NCBI GenBank assembly: GCA_963703015.1
Contig: OY969779.1
Span: forward strand, 1,984,001-2,048,000
DNA: 64,000 bases
Direction of reading: 5' to 3'
From: Methanobacterium_B sp963703015
GTDB lineage: Archaea > Methanobacteriota > Methanobacteria > Methanobacteriales > Methanobacteriaceae
Each line of letters begins with the position of its first letter. The first letter of the stretch is position 1. The notes beneath the pieces were generated by a model that saw only the letters and a list, made by a program, of their open reading frames with translations, ran no database searches and was not told the DNA's origin. Shown here piece by piece: positions 44,851-53,634 of this stretch. The translations under genes and the position numbers were made by a program.

Positions 44851-46026
44851 ATGCTTGATCTAAGGAGAAATATGAAATCTATAATAGAAATGGGCATGCT
44901 CATAAAGAATTTAATTGAATTTAGATCTCATAATAATGAATTAAAAGTCATTCCAGAAATTGAATACAATTATTGTAAAAAACAGGAATTAAATAAAAAA
45001 GATCATTATAAAATCGCTTTTATCATTAATGGAATGAATGATTTCAGTGGAGGCAGCACATCAATACTTAGATTAGGCACTTACCTGCATCAATTTGGTC
45101 ACGATATATACTATATTTCTTATGATGATTCTAAAAAGAATCAAATGGAAAAATCTGCTGAAGTAAATTTACCAGGATACCAAGGAATAATTTTAGAAAA
45201 AAGTGCATTGTATGATAAAAAATTTGACATTGCAATAGCAACATTTTGGTTATCCTGTTACACTCTTTTATCTTGTCAGGATAATTTTGATTATAAGATT
45301 TATTTTATACAAGATTTTGAGCCATATTTTTATCCTGTTGGTGATATTTATTTACTGGCACTTAACACTTATAAAATGGGTTTTCACATGGTGAGCCTGG
45401 GTAAATGGAATAAATCCCAAATAGAATCGCTCACTTCACAGCATGTTGACTTCATTGATTTCCCTGTTGAAACAGAACAATACAAACTCAAAACTAGAAA
45501 AATAGTCATTAAAAAAGAAATTAAGATAGCTTTATACATTAAATTAGATGGAAGGAGAGCACCATATCTTTTATCTCGACAGATAAAATATTTGCACGAA
45601 AAGTTGTTAGAATCAGGCTATAATCTTAAAGTGTTTGCATATGGTTTGAATAAATTAGTGAAATTACCATTTGTTACTAATTTAGGTAGATTAAAAAAAG
45701 AAGAATTAATCAAGTTATATCAAAATTGTCATTTTGGATTAGTAGCCTCCTTAACTAACATTTCGTTAGTGAATTATGAGATGATACTTTCAGGACTCCC
45801 TGTAATAGATTTTGCTGATGGAAGTGCCCCAACTTTTTTTACAGATGAAGAAATGATATTTTTAGATTTGAATATTCCGGACTTATATGAGAAAATCATG
45901 TACTATGTGGGTCACCAAGACGATTTGAACAATTTGTTAACTACAGCTCAGTCTAAAATCATTAATAACGAATTCACCTGGGAAAAGTCATCCAAACAAT
46001 TTAATAATTTATTATTTCATCCATGA
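44851..46026 (+). CDS. WsaF-like GT-B glycosyltransferase
   Basis: 391 residues from ATG 44851; ATG 44872 has the better ribosome site (AAGGAGA) and would shorten it by seven residues. After about 50 charged residues the Rossmann domain starts IAFIINGMNDFSGGSTSILRLGTYLHQFGHDIYYI. A middle YFIQDFEPYFYPVGDIYLLALNTYKMGFHMVS block resembles WsaF-type rhamnosyltransferases of S-layer glycans. The C-terminal part has YQNCHFGLVASLTNISLVNYEMILSGLPVIDF in the donor-binding position. Its end overlaps the converging GT2-like gene by ten bases. Confidence 0.75.
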   Translation: MLDLRRNMKSIIEMGMLIKNLIEFRSHNNELKVIPEIEYNYCKKQELNKKDHYKIAFIINGMNDFSGGSTSILRLGTYLHQFGHDIYYISYDDSKKNQMEKSAEVNLPGYQGIILEKSALYDKKFDIAIATFWLSCYTLLSCQDNFDYKIYFIQDFEPYFYPVGDIYLLALNTYKMGFHMVSLGKWNKSQIESLTSQHVDFIDFPVETEQYKLKTRKIVIKKEIKIALYIKLDGRRAPYLLSRQIKYLHEKLLESGYNLKVFAYGLNKLVKLPFVTNLGRLKKEELIKLYQNCHFGLVASLTNISLVNYEMILSGLPVIDFADGSAPTFFTDEEMIFLDLNIPDLYEKIMYYVGHQDDLNNLLTTAQSKIINNEFTWEKSSKQFNNLLFHP

Positions 46027-46739
46027 AATCCAAGCCAGTAGTAAGTTTTCTGAAAAAATATTTGTATATTAATTGGAATCCTAGTATTCCAGCTTCCAGT
46101 CGTAGTGAATATTGTTTTATAATCATTTTTATGCTTTTTTACCAATTTTTTCAATATGGGATAGTAAGTTTCTGCAGAAAATGATTTTCCAGGTGATTTG
46201 TGATAACCTTCCATGGGGAGTACATACACTTTAAATCCGCCTTTTTTTACAGTTAAACAATAATCTGTAGCATATAAATGCCAATCATCACAACAAACTT
46301 CATCAAATTGAGTTATATTGAATAGTTTCTTGGGTGTTATAATAACGCATTCATCAATTGTCATGGCTTCTTCAGGCACAGTAATTTGTATTGATCCTGC
46401 AAATACTGGTGGAACTCCTTCTTTTATATTGGATATGCATTTTCTACTTTTTTTGCCTGCAACTCCAGCAACTCCAAAGTCATCCAAATTATTTAAGTAA
46501 TTTTCAATTTCCTCCAACCAGGTGATAGAATCAAACTTAAAATCTTGATGTATGAACATTAAATATTTTTCTTTAGATTTTTTAGCACCATAATTCAAGA
46601 CTTTTGCAGCGGAATCAAATTTTCCTGATGTATTATTAATTAAAATAAGTTCATATTCTTTATTCTGCACTTTTAAACTATCCAACAAACATTTCTCCAG
46701 TACAGCTCTATCATTATAAACACAGATTATTGATAGCAT
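46017..46739 (-). CDS. GT2-like glycosyltransferase, short
   Basis: 240 residues. N-terminus LSIICVYNDRAVLEKCLLDSL and the metal site region YLMFIHQDFKFD (about 78-89), where HQD replaces the usual DxD, match small GT-A-like proteins found in glycan loci. The C-terminal half contains a VCCDDWHLYATDYCLTVKKGGFKVYVLP block with a histidine-rich YHKSPGKS loop that could serve catalysis. Activity is not certain given the altered metal motif. Overlaps the converging WsaF-like gene. Confidence 0.7.
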   Translation of the reverse strand: MLSIICVYNDRAVLEKCLLDSLKVQNKEYELILINNTSGKFDSAAKVLNYGAKKSKEKYLMFIHQDFKFDSITWLEEIENYLNNLDDFGVAGVAGKKSRKCISNIKEGVPPVFAGSIQITVPEEAMTIDECVIITPKKLFNITQFDEVCCDDWHLYATDYCLTVKKGGFKVYVLPMEGYHKSPGKSFSAETYYPILKKLVKKHKNDYKTIFTTTGSWNTRIPINIQIFFQKTYYWLGFHG

Positions 46740-47021
46740 GGACTATAATATAGGTTCATAGCTATATATTTCTAAAGTTATTTAAAATTCGTAATTCTAT
46801 TTAACATTTAATCATTATAACTTGAGAGTAGTTTGATGAAAAAATATCGAAATTTAAAGTATCAATGTAATGGATAGAACAATTGTTGAGTATTGTTTGG
46901 TGAAACTCAATTTAAAAACTATTAATGTTTGAATGCTGACAGAAATAGAGAATTATAATCTTTTTTGATATATTGATCATCGATATTAAGGAAAATATTT
47001 GATAAAAAAAAACGTTATTTA

Positions 47022-48029
47022 TCATAAACTATTTTTTAACCCATCCTTTAATCCCTTATAATATGCCAGAAACAATTTTTTATCATTATATTTTATACAT
47101 AAACTGATGGGCAAAATAATTGCCATTAATATTTGAAGCACTGCAAAAATAAGGTAATCACCTTTTTTTGCCCATTTTTTCATGAAAAGCCATCTATTCC
47201 TAGTAATGTAGTATAACCCCAACTCATTTTTAATGCCTCCGCCTGTTTTAGAAACTTTGTGCCACACTTTAGATTCTGGAATGTAAAGGTTTCCATAGCT
47301 TTTTTCGGATGCTTTAAGTTCAAAATCAGTTTCTTCAAAGTACAAAAAATATCTTTCATTTAAAAGACCCACTTTATTAAATACCTCTGTTTTTATTAGA
47401 AGTGCAGCTCCACTTATATAATCAAAGCTTTGATTAGTGTTGTATTGGCCTATATCCTCTTCATTTATCCCTACATGTAATCCTCTTGCAAATATCCAAT
47501 CTATTTTCCCACCAACACACCAAATTACATTGGGATTATCATAATAATATAACTTAGAACCCAATATTCCTATTTTTTCATTTATTTCCCCTTCTTTAAT
47601 CAAAGGGTCTAAAAAATATTTGTCAACTACTGTATCATTGTTTAAAAGGAGTACGTAATCTGCATCTAAATTTTTTAATGCATATCTAATACCTATGTTG
47701 TTACCTTCAGCAAAACCATCATTTACATCGTTTAATATGAGTGTTAGCTGTTTATCAGCATTTATTTTACCATTAATTTCACATTTTTTGATAATTTGAT
47801 AATTTAAAGGTTTATTAACTTTTGAATAATCAAAAAAATTTGATTCAACATTTATTTTACCCTCTGTATATTTGAGGATATTCTTAATTGAATCATCTTG
47901 GGAATGGTTATCCACTAAAATTACGTTGTAATTGGGATAATTTATCTGAAAAACAGATTCTAAACATTCTATGGTGTCTTGCCAGTTGTTCCAGTTTAAA
48001 ATGACAATTGCAACTTTGGGAAAATTCAT
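47022..48029 (-). CDS. GT2-family glycosyltransferase with C-terminal membrane segment
   Basis: 335 residues, COG1216-type (rhamnosyltransferase-like). VAIVILNWNNWQDTIECLESVF opens the GT-A domain; YVLLLNNDTVVD (about 124-135) holds the DxD-like NNDT; and LYFEETDFELKASEKSYG (about 218-235) is the conserved acceptor and catalytic region. A C-terminal hydrophobic segment (about 290-310) should tether it to the membrane. It is 11 bases downstream of the dolichol-phosphate-mannosyltransferase-like gene on the same strand. Confidence 0.86.
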   Translation of the reverse strand: MNFPKVAIVILNWNNWQDTIECLESVFQINYPNYNVILVDNHSQDDSIKNILKYTEGKINVESNFFDYSKVNKPLNYQIIKKCEINGKINADKQLTLILNDVNDGFAEGNNIGIRYALKNLDADYVLLLNNDTVVDKYFLDPLIKEGEINEKIGILGSKLYYYDNPNVIWCVGGKIDWIFARGLHVGINEEDIGQYNTNQSFDYISGAALLIKTEVFNKVGLLNERYFLYFEETDFELKASEKSYGNLYIPESKVWHKVSKTGGGIKNELGLYYITRNRWLFMKKWAKKGDYLIFAVLQILMAIILPISLCIKYNDKKLFLAYYKGLKDGLKNSL

Positions 48030-48040
48030 GAAATCACTGG

Positions 48041-48985
48041 TTATTTTAATCTTTTCCTTAATAATTTATTTTCCTTTTGAACAATAAAGATTTCACGTTT
48101 AAGGAGACTAATTTGAGTTGCTATAAATCCAAAAATGAGTATTTGAATTCCTGCAATGATCATGAGTACCATGAAAATCATTAATGGGCGGGTTGGATCT
48201 AATGTTCCTAAAAGATATTGATAAAATAGGTAAATTCCACTTATAACTCCAATTAGGAGCATTACTAGACCTATTACTCCAAACAACATCATAGGTTTTT
48301 CATAAAATGAAAATAGTACGTGTGATATGGTTTTGGATTTGATTTTAATCTTGGACTCTCCCAACTCACGACCTTCTAAAACTACTGGAACCTCTTTAAT
48401 TTTAAAACCAGTTGCTATAGCTTTAGATAAAATTTCAAGGTTTATTTTGGTTCCGTTGGATTCTAGTTCCATGGATTCCAGAACTTCGCGTCGGTAGGAT
48501 CTCAGAACTCCTGTTACTGTGCTTAGATTTTCTGTCATGGAGTAACCAATGAATCTGTTAGCAATTTTGCTTATGATCAATCTGTTAAAAGGAACGTTTT
48601 TTACTCCCCCACCTTCCATGTACTGTGAACCAACAACAATGTCTACAGATTCATCATTAACAAGTTCAGATACTAATATTGGTATGTTTGATGCTTTGTA
48701 ACTTAGATCTGCGTCGATGGTAACAATAATATCTCCTTTAGAGCCATCAATACCTGTTCTTATTGCTTTGCCCATCCCAATATTTACTTGATGTCTTAAA
48801 ACATGTACATATTCATTTTTTGATGCAATTTCTTTTAACATAGAATATGTGCTATCTGTACTCCCATCATCAACTGCAATGATTTCATAATTGGGGTAAT
48901 TTTTTAAAACGCTGCTGACTTCAAATATGGTTCTTTGAACGTTTTCCTCCTCGTTATACATGGGAATGATTACAGATAGTTTCAT
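48041..48985 (-). CDS. DPM1/GtrB-like polyprenyl-phosphate glycosyltransferase
   Basis: 314 residues. GT-A domain with LSVIIPMYNEEENVQRTI, VDDGSTDST (about 38-46) and the metal motif DADLSY (about 92-97). Two C-terminal helices (about 232-252 and 265-290) and a lysine-rich tail follow. This is the layout of dolichol- or undecaprenyl-phosphate glycosyltransferases (DPMS, GtrB, AglJ-like). They load a sugar on a lipid for use by outer-face GT-C enzymes such as the three in this locus. It heads a short reverse-strand operon with the next GT2. Confidence 0.87.
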   Translation of the reverse strand: MKLSVIIPMYNEEENVQRTIFEVSSVLKNYPNYEIIAVDDGSTDSTYSMLKEIASKNEYVHVLRHQVNIGMGKAIRTGIDGSKGDIIVTIDADLSYKASNIPILVSELVNDESVDIVVGSQYMEGGGVKNVPFNRLIISKIANRFIGYSMTENLSTVTGVLRSYRREVLESMELESNGTKINLEILSKAIATGFKIKEVPVVLEGRELGESKIKIKSKTISHVLFSFYEKPMMLFGVIGLVMLLIGVISGIYLFYQYLLGTLDPTRPLMIFMVLMIIAGIQILIFGFIATQISLLKREIFIVQKENKLLRKRLK

Positions 48986-49097
48986 AGTACTGTTTCAGAA
49001 GTGCTTCTTATTTATGCTTTTCCTCATAAGGATCCACGTGGAATTATTTCTTATGAGTATCCAAATAAATTAATTATTTAGAGTTAAGAAAAAAGAA

Positions 49098-49748
49098 TTA
49101 TATTTGATTCAATTTTTTAAGATGTTTAGGAAGTGGCTTAATGCGTGCAGGGGCACCTATAGCTAGAAAATATTCTGGAACATCCATTGTTACAATTGCT
49201 CCAGCAGCTACCATGGCTCCCATTCCAACTTCGATATCGGACAAAAACGTAGAATTTGCGCCAATTGACGCCCCTTTTCTAATGACTGGACCTTTAAGAT
49301 CAAAATCAATTCTTATGGGATATTTATCATTGGTAAAACATGCACAAGGTCCAATAAATACATGATCTTCAATTGAACTATTTTTTGGAATATATACGTT
49401 TGATTGGATACTTACATTGTCTCCAATTGAGCAATGTCCTTCGATAACTGTGTTTGTTCCAATTAATACATTGTCTCCAATATTGGTCATTTCTCTTATA
49501 ACGACACCATGACCTGTTCTAAAATTCTTACCAATTTTTACATCGTTATAAATTACAGAATTCGATCGAATAAGTGGATTTTTTCCAATAATTGGGGGTT
49601 TAGAGTTATTTTTATATTTTAAACCTAGTGTAACATTTTCCACGTTGGAATTTATATCCTGCGGTATTTCACTTTCATTTAGAAAGTTACGTATTTTGCC
49701 GATATTTTCCGTTCCAAAATATTTCTTTATTGGAGACATTTTTTTCAC
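49098..49748 (-). CDS. left-handed beta-helix sugar acyltransferase
   Basis: 216 residues. About 60 residues of N-terminal lead, then hexapeptide repeats from about residue 65 to 190 (IGKNPLIRSNSVIYNDVKIG, IGDNVLIGTNTVIEG, IGDNVSIQSNVYIP) and the AAGAIVTMDVPEYFLAIGAPARI tail of WbpD/FdtC-type sugar O- or N-acetyltransferases. It would acetylate an amino sugar or hexose, usually at the UDP- or dTDP-linked stage. No matching aminotransferase or dehydratase is in the window. Confidence 0.85.
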   Translation of the reverse strand: MKKMSPIKKYFGTENIGKIRNFLNESEIPQDINSNVENVTLGLKYKNNSKPPIIGKNPLIRSNSVIYNDVKIGKNFRTGHGVVIREMTNIGDNVLIGTNTVIEGHCSIGDNVSIQSNVYIPKNSSIEDHVFIGPCACFTNDKYPIRIDFDLKGPVIRKGASIGANSTFLSDIEVGMGAMVAAGAIVTMDVPEYFLAIGAPARIKPLPKHLKKLNQI

Positions 49749-49927
49749 TTGTTTTATTATTATATTTCAATCAAAAAAACTATTTTGGTGTGTGTATTAA
49801 CTTTAGGATAATATCTATATTAATTTTCTATTACTATTTTTTTTCCAAAAATGCCTGATGAATGGATAAGACTTAAATAATTATTATTTAATATTATAAT
49901 TTCCTATGAATGATTTGGGGAACAGCT

Positions 49928-51514
49928 ATGAGTAATATGTCTTTTTTTAAAAAAAATTATGATACAATTGTGATTTTAATTGTATACCTCATTTTGGCTT
50001 TTTTGCTCCTTAAATTTTTTCAATATAAAATTCTTGGGGATGAAATATCATACATTAACATTGCACATGCTTATGCTATGGGGCATTGGGAAAATGCTGT
50101 AAATGGTTATTGGAGCCCGTTATATTCTTGGTTAATGGTACCGTTTTTATTTATATTTGGTTTTAAACCAATCTATGGGGTGTATATTTCAAAAATAATT
50201 TCAATAGTTATTGGATTATTTACAATATTGGTAGTTAGAAGAATTGCTAAAATATTTAATATGGACCGAACGGTTATAAGAGTAATGCTGGTAGCTTTAA
50301 TTTGCCCTTTAGTTCTTTTTGCTTTAACGTATAACACTCCCGACCTTTTACTGGCTTTCTTATTAATTTTGTATTTAAGCATAATTTACGATCCCGAATA
50401 TTCAAATAAGTTATCTTATGGGCTTTTATGTGGTTTTATAGGGGCATTAGCTTATTTTACAAAAAGTTTCGCATTTCCGTTCTTTTTAATACATTTTATG
50501 CTTTTTAATATAATATTATATACAAAAAGTCTAAAAATAGAGAAAAAAACCATCTTGAAAAATTTATTTTTAGGATTAACAATATTTTTCGTACTGAGTG
50601 GTTTGTGGATAGGTATGATAAGTACTAAATATGATAAATTGACTTTTTCTACTGCAGGTGAATATAACCAGGCGTTGGTGGGTCCTGAATATGGGGTTAA
50701 TACGTTTGATGACGGAATTTCTCCAATATATTCAGTTGGTTTAGTTCAACCACCAAATAATGATACCACAAGTATCTGGGGAGATATTACCTACTTTAAA
50801 ATGGATAAATGGAGTCCATTGGCTTCTTATAATGATTTCAAATATGAAATCGATTTAATTATTTCAAATATTGTTTATACATTCAACATAGTTGAATCCT
50901 TCATGTTTTTGGCCATACTCATAGTGATTGTAATGGTCTTCATGATTAGATCGTCAAAAATTGATATTTTAACTAGAAACATATTGAAATATATTTTGTT
51001 AACCATGGTAATTTATATGGGTGGTTATTGCTTAATAATCCCTGAATGGAGATATTTGTGGTTTATTTTCATTTTATTGACAATATCTAGTTTTCTTATT
51101 GTTGACAAGTTACAAAGTAACGGTTTAATTTCAAATAACTTTAGAAATATTTTCTTAATCTTACTTTTGTGTTCACTTATTTTTCAACCTGCACTTGAAA
51201 TTTCACACTTTGCAAAACAGGATTACATATTCTACGATCTCAGCAATAATTTAGGATTTAATTATAATGTACATGGTAATTTAGCTTCTAATGATTGGGA
51301 TGGAACTTTATCAGTAGCATATTATTTAAATAGTAAATATTATGGTGGCACTAAAAAAACTAACAACACAACTTTGATTGATCAAGAATTAATAAGTAAC
51401 AATATCGATTATTACTTTGTATGGAATAATCCTAAGGTTCTTTTACTGAAAGATTACCATGAGATTTTTAACAGTACTAAGTACGGCTTGGTAATATATC
51501 AAAGAACTAGCTAA
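49928..51514 (+). CDS. GT-C/GT39-like membrane glycosyltransferase
   Basis: 528 residues from ATG 49928, preceded by GGGGA at a six-base spacing; an ATG at 49910 lacks this. One N-terminal helix, then a loop with the acidic motif ILGDEISYINIAHAY (GDE, where GT39/PMT enzymes place the catalytic aspartate) and about eleven more helices. A soluble tail of about 80 residues ends it. Uses of this family include transfer of sugars from polyprenyl phosphates to proteins or glycans outside the cell. Not closely alike to the two tandem copies at 34-38 kb. Confidence 0.75.
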   Translation: MSNMSFFKKNYDTIVILIVYLILAFLLLKFFQYKILGDEISYINIAHAYAMGHWENAVNGYWSPLYSWLMVPFLFIFGFKPIYGVYISKIISIVIGLFTILVVRRIAKIFNMDRTVIRVMLVALICPLVLFALTYNTPDLLLAFLLILYLSIIYDPEYSNKLSYGLLCGFIGALAYFTKSFAFPFFLIHFMLFNIILYTKSLKIEKKTILKNLFLGLTIFFVLSGLWIGMISTKYDKLTFSTAGEYNQALVGPEYGVNTFDDGISPIYSVGLVQPPNNDTTSIWGDITYFKMDKWSPLASYNDFKYEIDLIISNIVYTFNIVESFMFLAILIVIVMVFMIRSSKIDILTRNILKYILLTMVIYMGGYCLIIPEWRYLWFIFILLTISSFLIVDKLQSNGLISNNFRNIFLILLLCSLIFQPALEISHFAKQDYIFYDLSNNLGFNYNVHGNLASNDWDGTLSVAYYLNSKYYGGTKKTNNTTLIDQELISNNIDYYFVWNNPKVLLLKDYHEIFNSTKYGLVIYQRTS

Positions 51515-51588
51515 AACTAAAATAAATAACAAATTAACTTTAATTTATCTATAAAAATAAAAAAATTAGTATGGATTATGTTAATGAA

Positions 51589-51756
51589 TTACATCCTGTT
51601 AATGGTACCATCTCTAGCAGTATTTAACACATTGTTTACACTATTAGCTATCTGGTGGGACATATTAATTATGAATCCGCCAGCAACTATGACTATTACT
51701 AAAAGTACGCCCATGATAAGTATCATTTCAGCACTTATCTGCGCATGTTCATCCAT
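51589..51756 (-). CDS. class III signal-peptide pilin-like protein
   Basis: 55 residues from ATG 51756 (ATG 51762 or GTG 51771 are alternatives). The short polar start, then AQISAEMILIMGVLLVIVIVAGGFII, is a class III signal peptide: cleavage before Q, and the hydrophobic helix forms the pilus core. Processing would be by the EppA-type prepilin peptidase, not found here. It diverges from the neighbouring GQGAAEY pilins and may be a minor subunit. It is the last gene of a three-gene reverse-strand operon; the upstream pilin ends 26 bases before this start. Confidence 0.75.
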   Translation of the reverse strand: MDEHAQISAEMILIMGVLLVIVIVAGGFIINMSHQIANSVNNVLNTARDGTINRM

Positions 51757-51782
51757 TAACATAAGATCCACATTTAGTGTAT

Positions 51783-51956
51783 TTAAGATACACTTGTTCT
51801 AACTTTGTTTATGTCTGTTGATGCGTTAAGGCCGGACTGTGATTTGAAGTATTGGTTGTATATTACTAGTGCTGCTATTGCTATTACAATAACTCCACCG
51901 AATAATAGTATGTACTCTGCTGCTCCCTGTCCACCTTCATCTTTTAATATATCCAT
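51783..51956 (-). CDS. type IV pilin-like protein, tandem copy A
   Basis: 57 residues. MDILKDEGGQGAAEYILLFGG is a class III signal peptide with G/Q cleavage site and glutamate +5 region, then a hydrophobic helix and a short soluble tail ending NASTDINKVRTSVS. Ribosome site GGAGGT is at 51964-51969. It differs from copy B by a single residue (K51 versus N51), and 129 bases of the two genes are identical. Such very small pilins make archaeal adhesion pili. Too short to be picked up by ordinary length cut-offs. Confidence 0.88.
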   Translation of the reverse strand: MDILKDEGGQGAAEYILLFGGVIVIAIAALVIYNQYFKSQSGLNASTDINKVRTSVS

Positions 51957-52042
51957 ATTTGTTACCTCCTAATAATCAACAAATTATATTTGCTATTTAA
52001 TTATATTTAAATCTACTTACACGATAGTCTTACAAAAATATC

Positions 52043-52082
52043 AAATTGCACAAAGAAACAAATAATTATCTATGTGCAATTT
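52043..52082. repeat. 10-bp inverted repeat between pilin genes
   Basis: AAATTGCACA (52043-52052) and TGTGCAATTT (52073-52082) are perfect inverted copies around a 20-base AT-rich spacer, in the gap between pilin copies B and A. In the transcript it would form a 10-bp stem-loop just after the stop of copy B. It could set relative pilin amounts by partial termination or RNA processing, or bind a regulator. Confidence 0.6.
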
Positions 52083-52093
52083 AAACAATTTTT

Positions 52094-52267
52094 TTAAGAC
52101 ACGCTAGTTCTGACATTGTTTATGTCTGTTGATGCATTGAGACCGGACTGTGATTTGAAGTATTGGTTGTATATTACTAGTGCTGCTATTGCTATTACAA
52201 TAACTCCACCGAATAATAGTATGTACTCTGCTGCTCCCTGTCCACCTTCATCTTTTAATATATCCAT
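52094..52267 (-). CDS. type IV pilin-like protein, tandem copy B
   Basis: 57 residues, same class III signal peptide and helix as copy A, ending NASTDINNVRTSVS. Start ATG 52267 with GGAGGT at 52275-52280; a longer in-frame start upstream lacks a ribosome site. It is the promoter-proximal gene of the pilin operon: a TATA-like TTTATAAC (about 52311-52320 on the reverse strand) lies about 45 bases before the start. Major pilin is the likely role because of the strong ribosome site, but expression is not known. Confidence 0.88.
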   Translation of the reverse strand: MDILKDEGGQGAAEYILLFGGVIVIAIAALVIYNQYFKSQSGLNASTDINNVRTSVS

Positions 52268-52675
52268 ATTTATTACCTCCAAAAGCAAAATCATTTTTTT
52301 TACGATTGTTTGTTATAAATTTGGTTTTATTAATTACTGATATCCTCCCCCATAACCAATAATTTATTATTAAATATTCTTACTACCTTTCCCTTCCAAA
52401 TATATTTTGAAGAAATTATTGTGACTAATTTCACAGATATTCTCTTCTAAATTTCTGGGAAATAGAATTCTTAATACATAAATTTAAAGAAGATATTATG
52501 ACTGAAATTCATCAGTAATACTATCGTTCTTTTTGATTGCACCAAACTAATTTATATTTTATTACTATGTTAATATAAATGTACTGATTTAATAGGAATC
52601 ATATCACAAAAAAATAGTTTTTAAATAGTTTTGTGTGCATATATTCACATAGCAAGATCAGTTAAGTGAAAAACT
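52268..52675. other. AT-rich control region between pilin operon and forward-strand gene
   Basis: 408 bases without a gene of usable length. It holds the ribosome site and TATA-like element of the reverse pilin operon near its left end. At its right end a TGTGCATATATTCACA element (about 52632-52647, imperfect inverted repeat with a TATA core) lies about 30-45 bases before the forward gene at 52676. The middle (about 52350-52600) shows only AT-rich sequence with no repeat, tRNA or ORF that I can support. Confidence 0.5.
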
Positions 52676-53239
52676 ATGCCAAAAAATTATAACATGAAAG
52701 AAATAATTCTTGAACTATTGAATGGTCGGGAATTATCTAAAAAAGAATTGCTGGAAGAAATAAGGCGTGAATCAGAACGTTCAACTTCTGACAAAACTCT
52801 TAATGAATCTTTGATGACCCTTTTAAGGGAAAAAAAGATCTACATCACCAACTACGACTTTTCCATATACCATGATGTAAAGAGGATTCAATCAATTAAA
52901 CCGGAAGGTATTGTTTTTGGGCTTATGAAAACTGATTTTGTAGAAATAGAAACATTAATCAAACTTCTGGAAAGTAACGATGTGGATGAAGTAAAAATAG
53001 CCTCATCAAAACTAAAAATGAACTTCAGAAATAAGATGGATGAACTTAAGTTAAGGGAATCCTATGTAAAGAATGAAGATTTAGATGCTCTTTTTAACAG
53101 GATCATATTTTACATATACTCTCAGTCTGAAGATCAAAAGAGGATTTTGATAAACAAACTTGCCTGGAGTTTGAGTAACGAGAATGGATCATTAGATCTG
53201 TTTGAAGATCTGCTTCATTTCATTGATAATCAATCTTAA
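52676..53239 (+). CDS. hypothetical protein with possible wHTH N-terminus
   Basis: 187 residues, all soluble. Residues about 5-60 read as a small winged helix (MKEIILELLNGRELSKKELLEEI, a recognition-helix-like DKTLNESLMTLLREKKI, then a YITNYDFSIY wing). The rest is helical and charged, with a repeated leucine pattern (ETLIKLLESNDVDEVKIASSKLKM). I do not recognise a family. It is flanked on both sides by reverse-strand pilin genes, so a transcription regulator of pili is a plausible but unproven role. Confidence 0.6.
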   Translation: MPKNYNMKEIILELLNGRELSKKELLEEIRRESERSTSDKTLNESLMTLLREKKIYITNYDFSIYHDVKRIQSIKPEGIVFGLMKTDFVEIETLIKLLESNDVDEVKIASSKLKMNFRNKMDELKLRESYVKNEDLDALFNRIIFYIYSQSEDQKRILINKLAWSLSNENGSLDLFEDLLHFIDNQS

Positions 53240-53273
53240 TTTTATTACTTCAAAAATAAAAAAAATGTTATTT

Positions 53274-53450
53274 TTAAGAAACACTGCCTCTAACTTTCAG
53301 TAAATCTTCTGAAGCTTTAAATTGTGAAGTTCCTGGATTGAAATAAGCTCTGTATATTGCCAATGCTGCAATAGCAACGACAATTATCCCTCCAAATAAC
53401 AAAATATACTCGGCAGCACCCTGTCCACTAATATCATTAATAATATCCAT
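53274..53450 (-). CDS. type IV pilin-like protein, third GQGAAEY copy
   Basis: 58 residues. MDIINDISGQGAAEYILLFGG is the same class III signal peptide as copies A and B. The helix (IIVVAIAALAIYRAYF) and tail (KASEDLLKVRGSVS) have diverged. Starts at ATG 53450 behind GGGGG; an upstream start at 53477 is not supported. It has its own transcript, separated from the A/B operon by the wHTH-like gene on the other strand. Probably another pilus subunit, perhaps expressed under different conditions. Confidence 0.85.
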   Translation of the reverse strand: MDIINDISGQGAAEYILLFGGIIVVAIAALAIYRAYFNPGTSQFKASEDLLKVRGSVS

Positions 53451-53634
53451 ATTTAATCCCCCTATCAATGTTACCAATAATATGGTATAAATTTTAATTT
53501 AATACTTAATAAGTTTTCTCTAAAAATGTATAATAAATGGAAAACTACTTATTGAATAGTAATAAAATATTTGGAATTAGCCCATTTAATTTTAATATAA
53601 AACATCAAATATTTTATCAAGATCTAGTGAAATC

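Noticed and set aside
34465..51514. Integrative element or genomic island with mobile genes
   Set aside because: AT-rich content and gene type suggest an exchangeable locus, but no integrase, transposase, attachment repeat or tRNA boundary was seen.
51515..53634. CRISPR-like repeats in the pilin region
   Set aside because: The repeated DNA corresponds to whole pilin coding sequences, not to short direct repeats with unique spacers; no cas gene is present.
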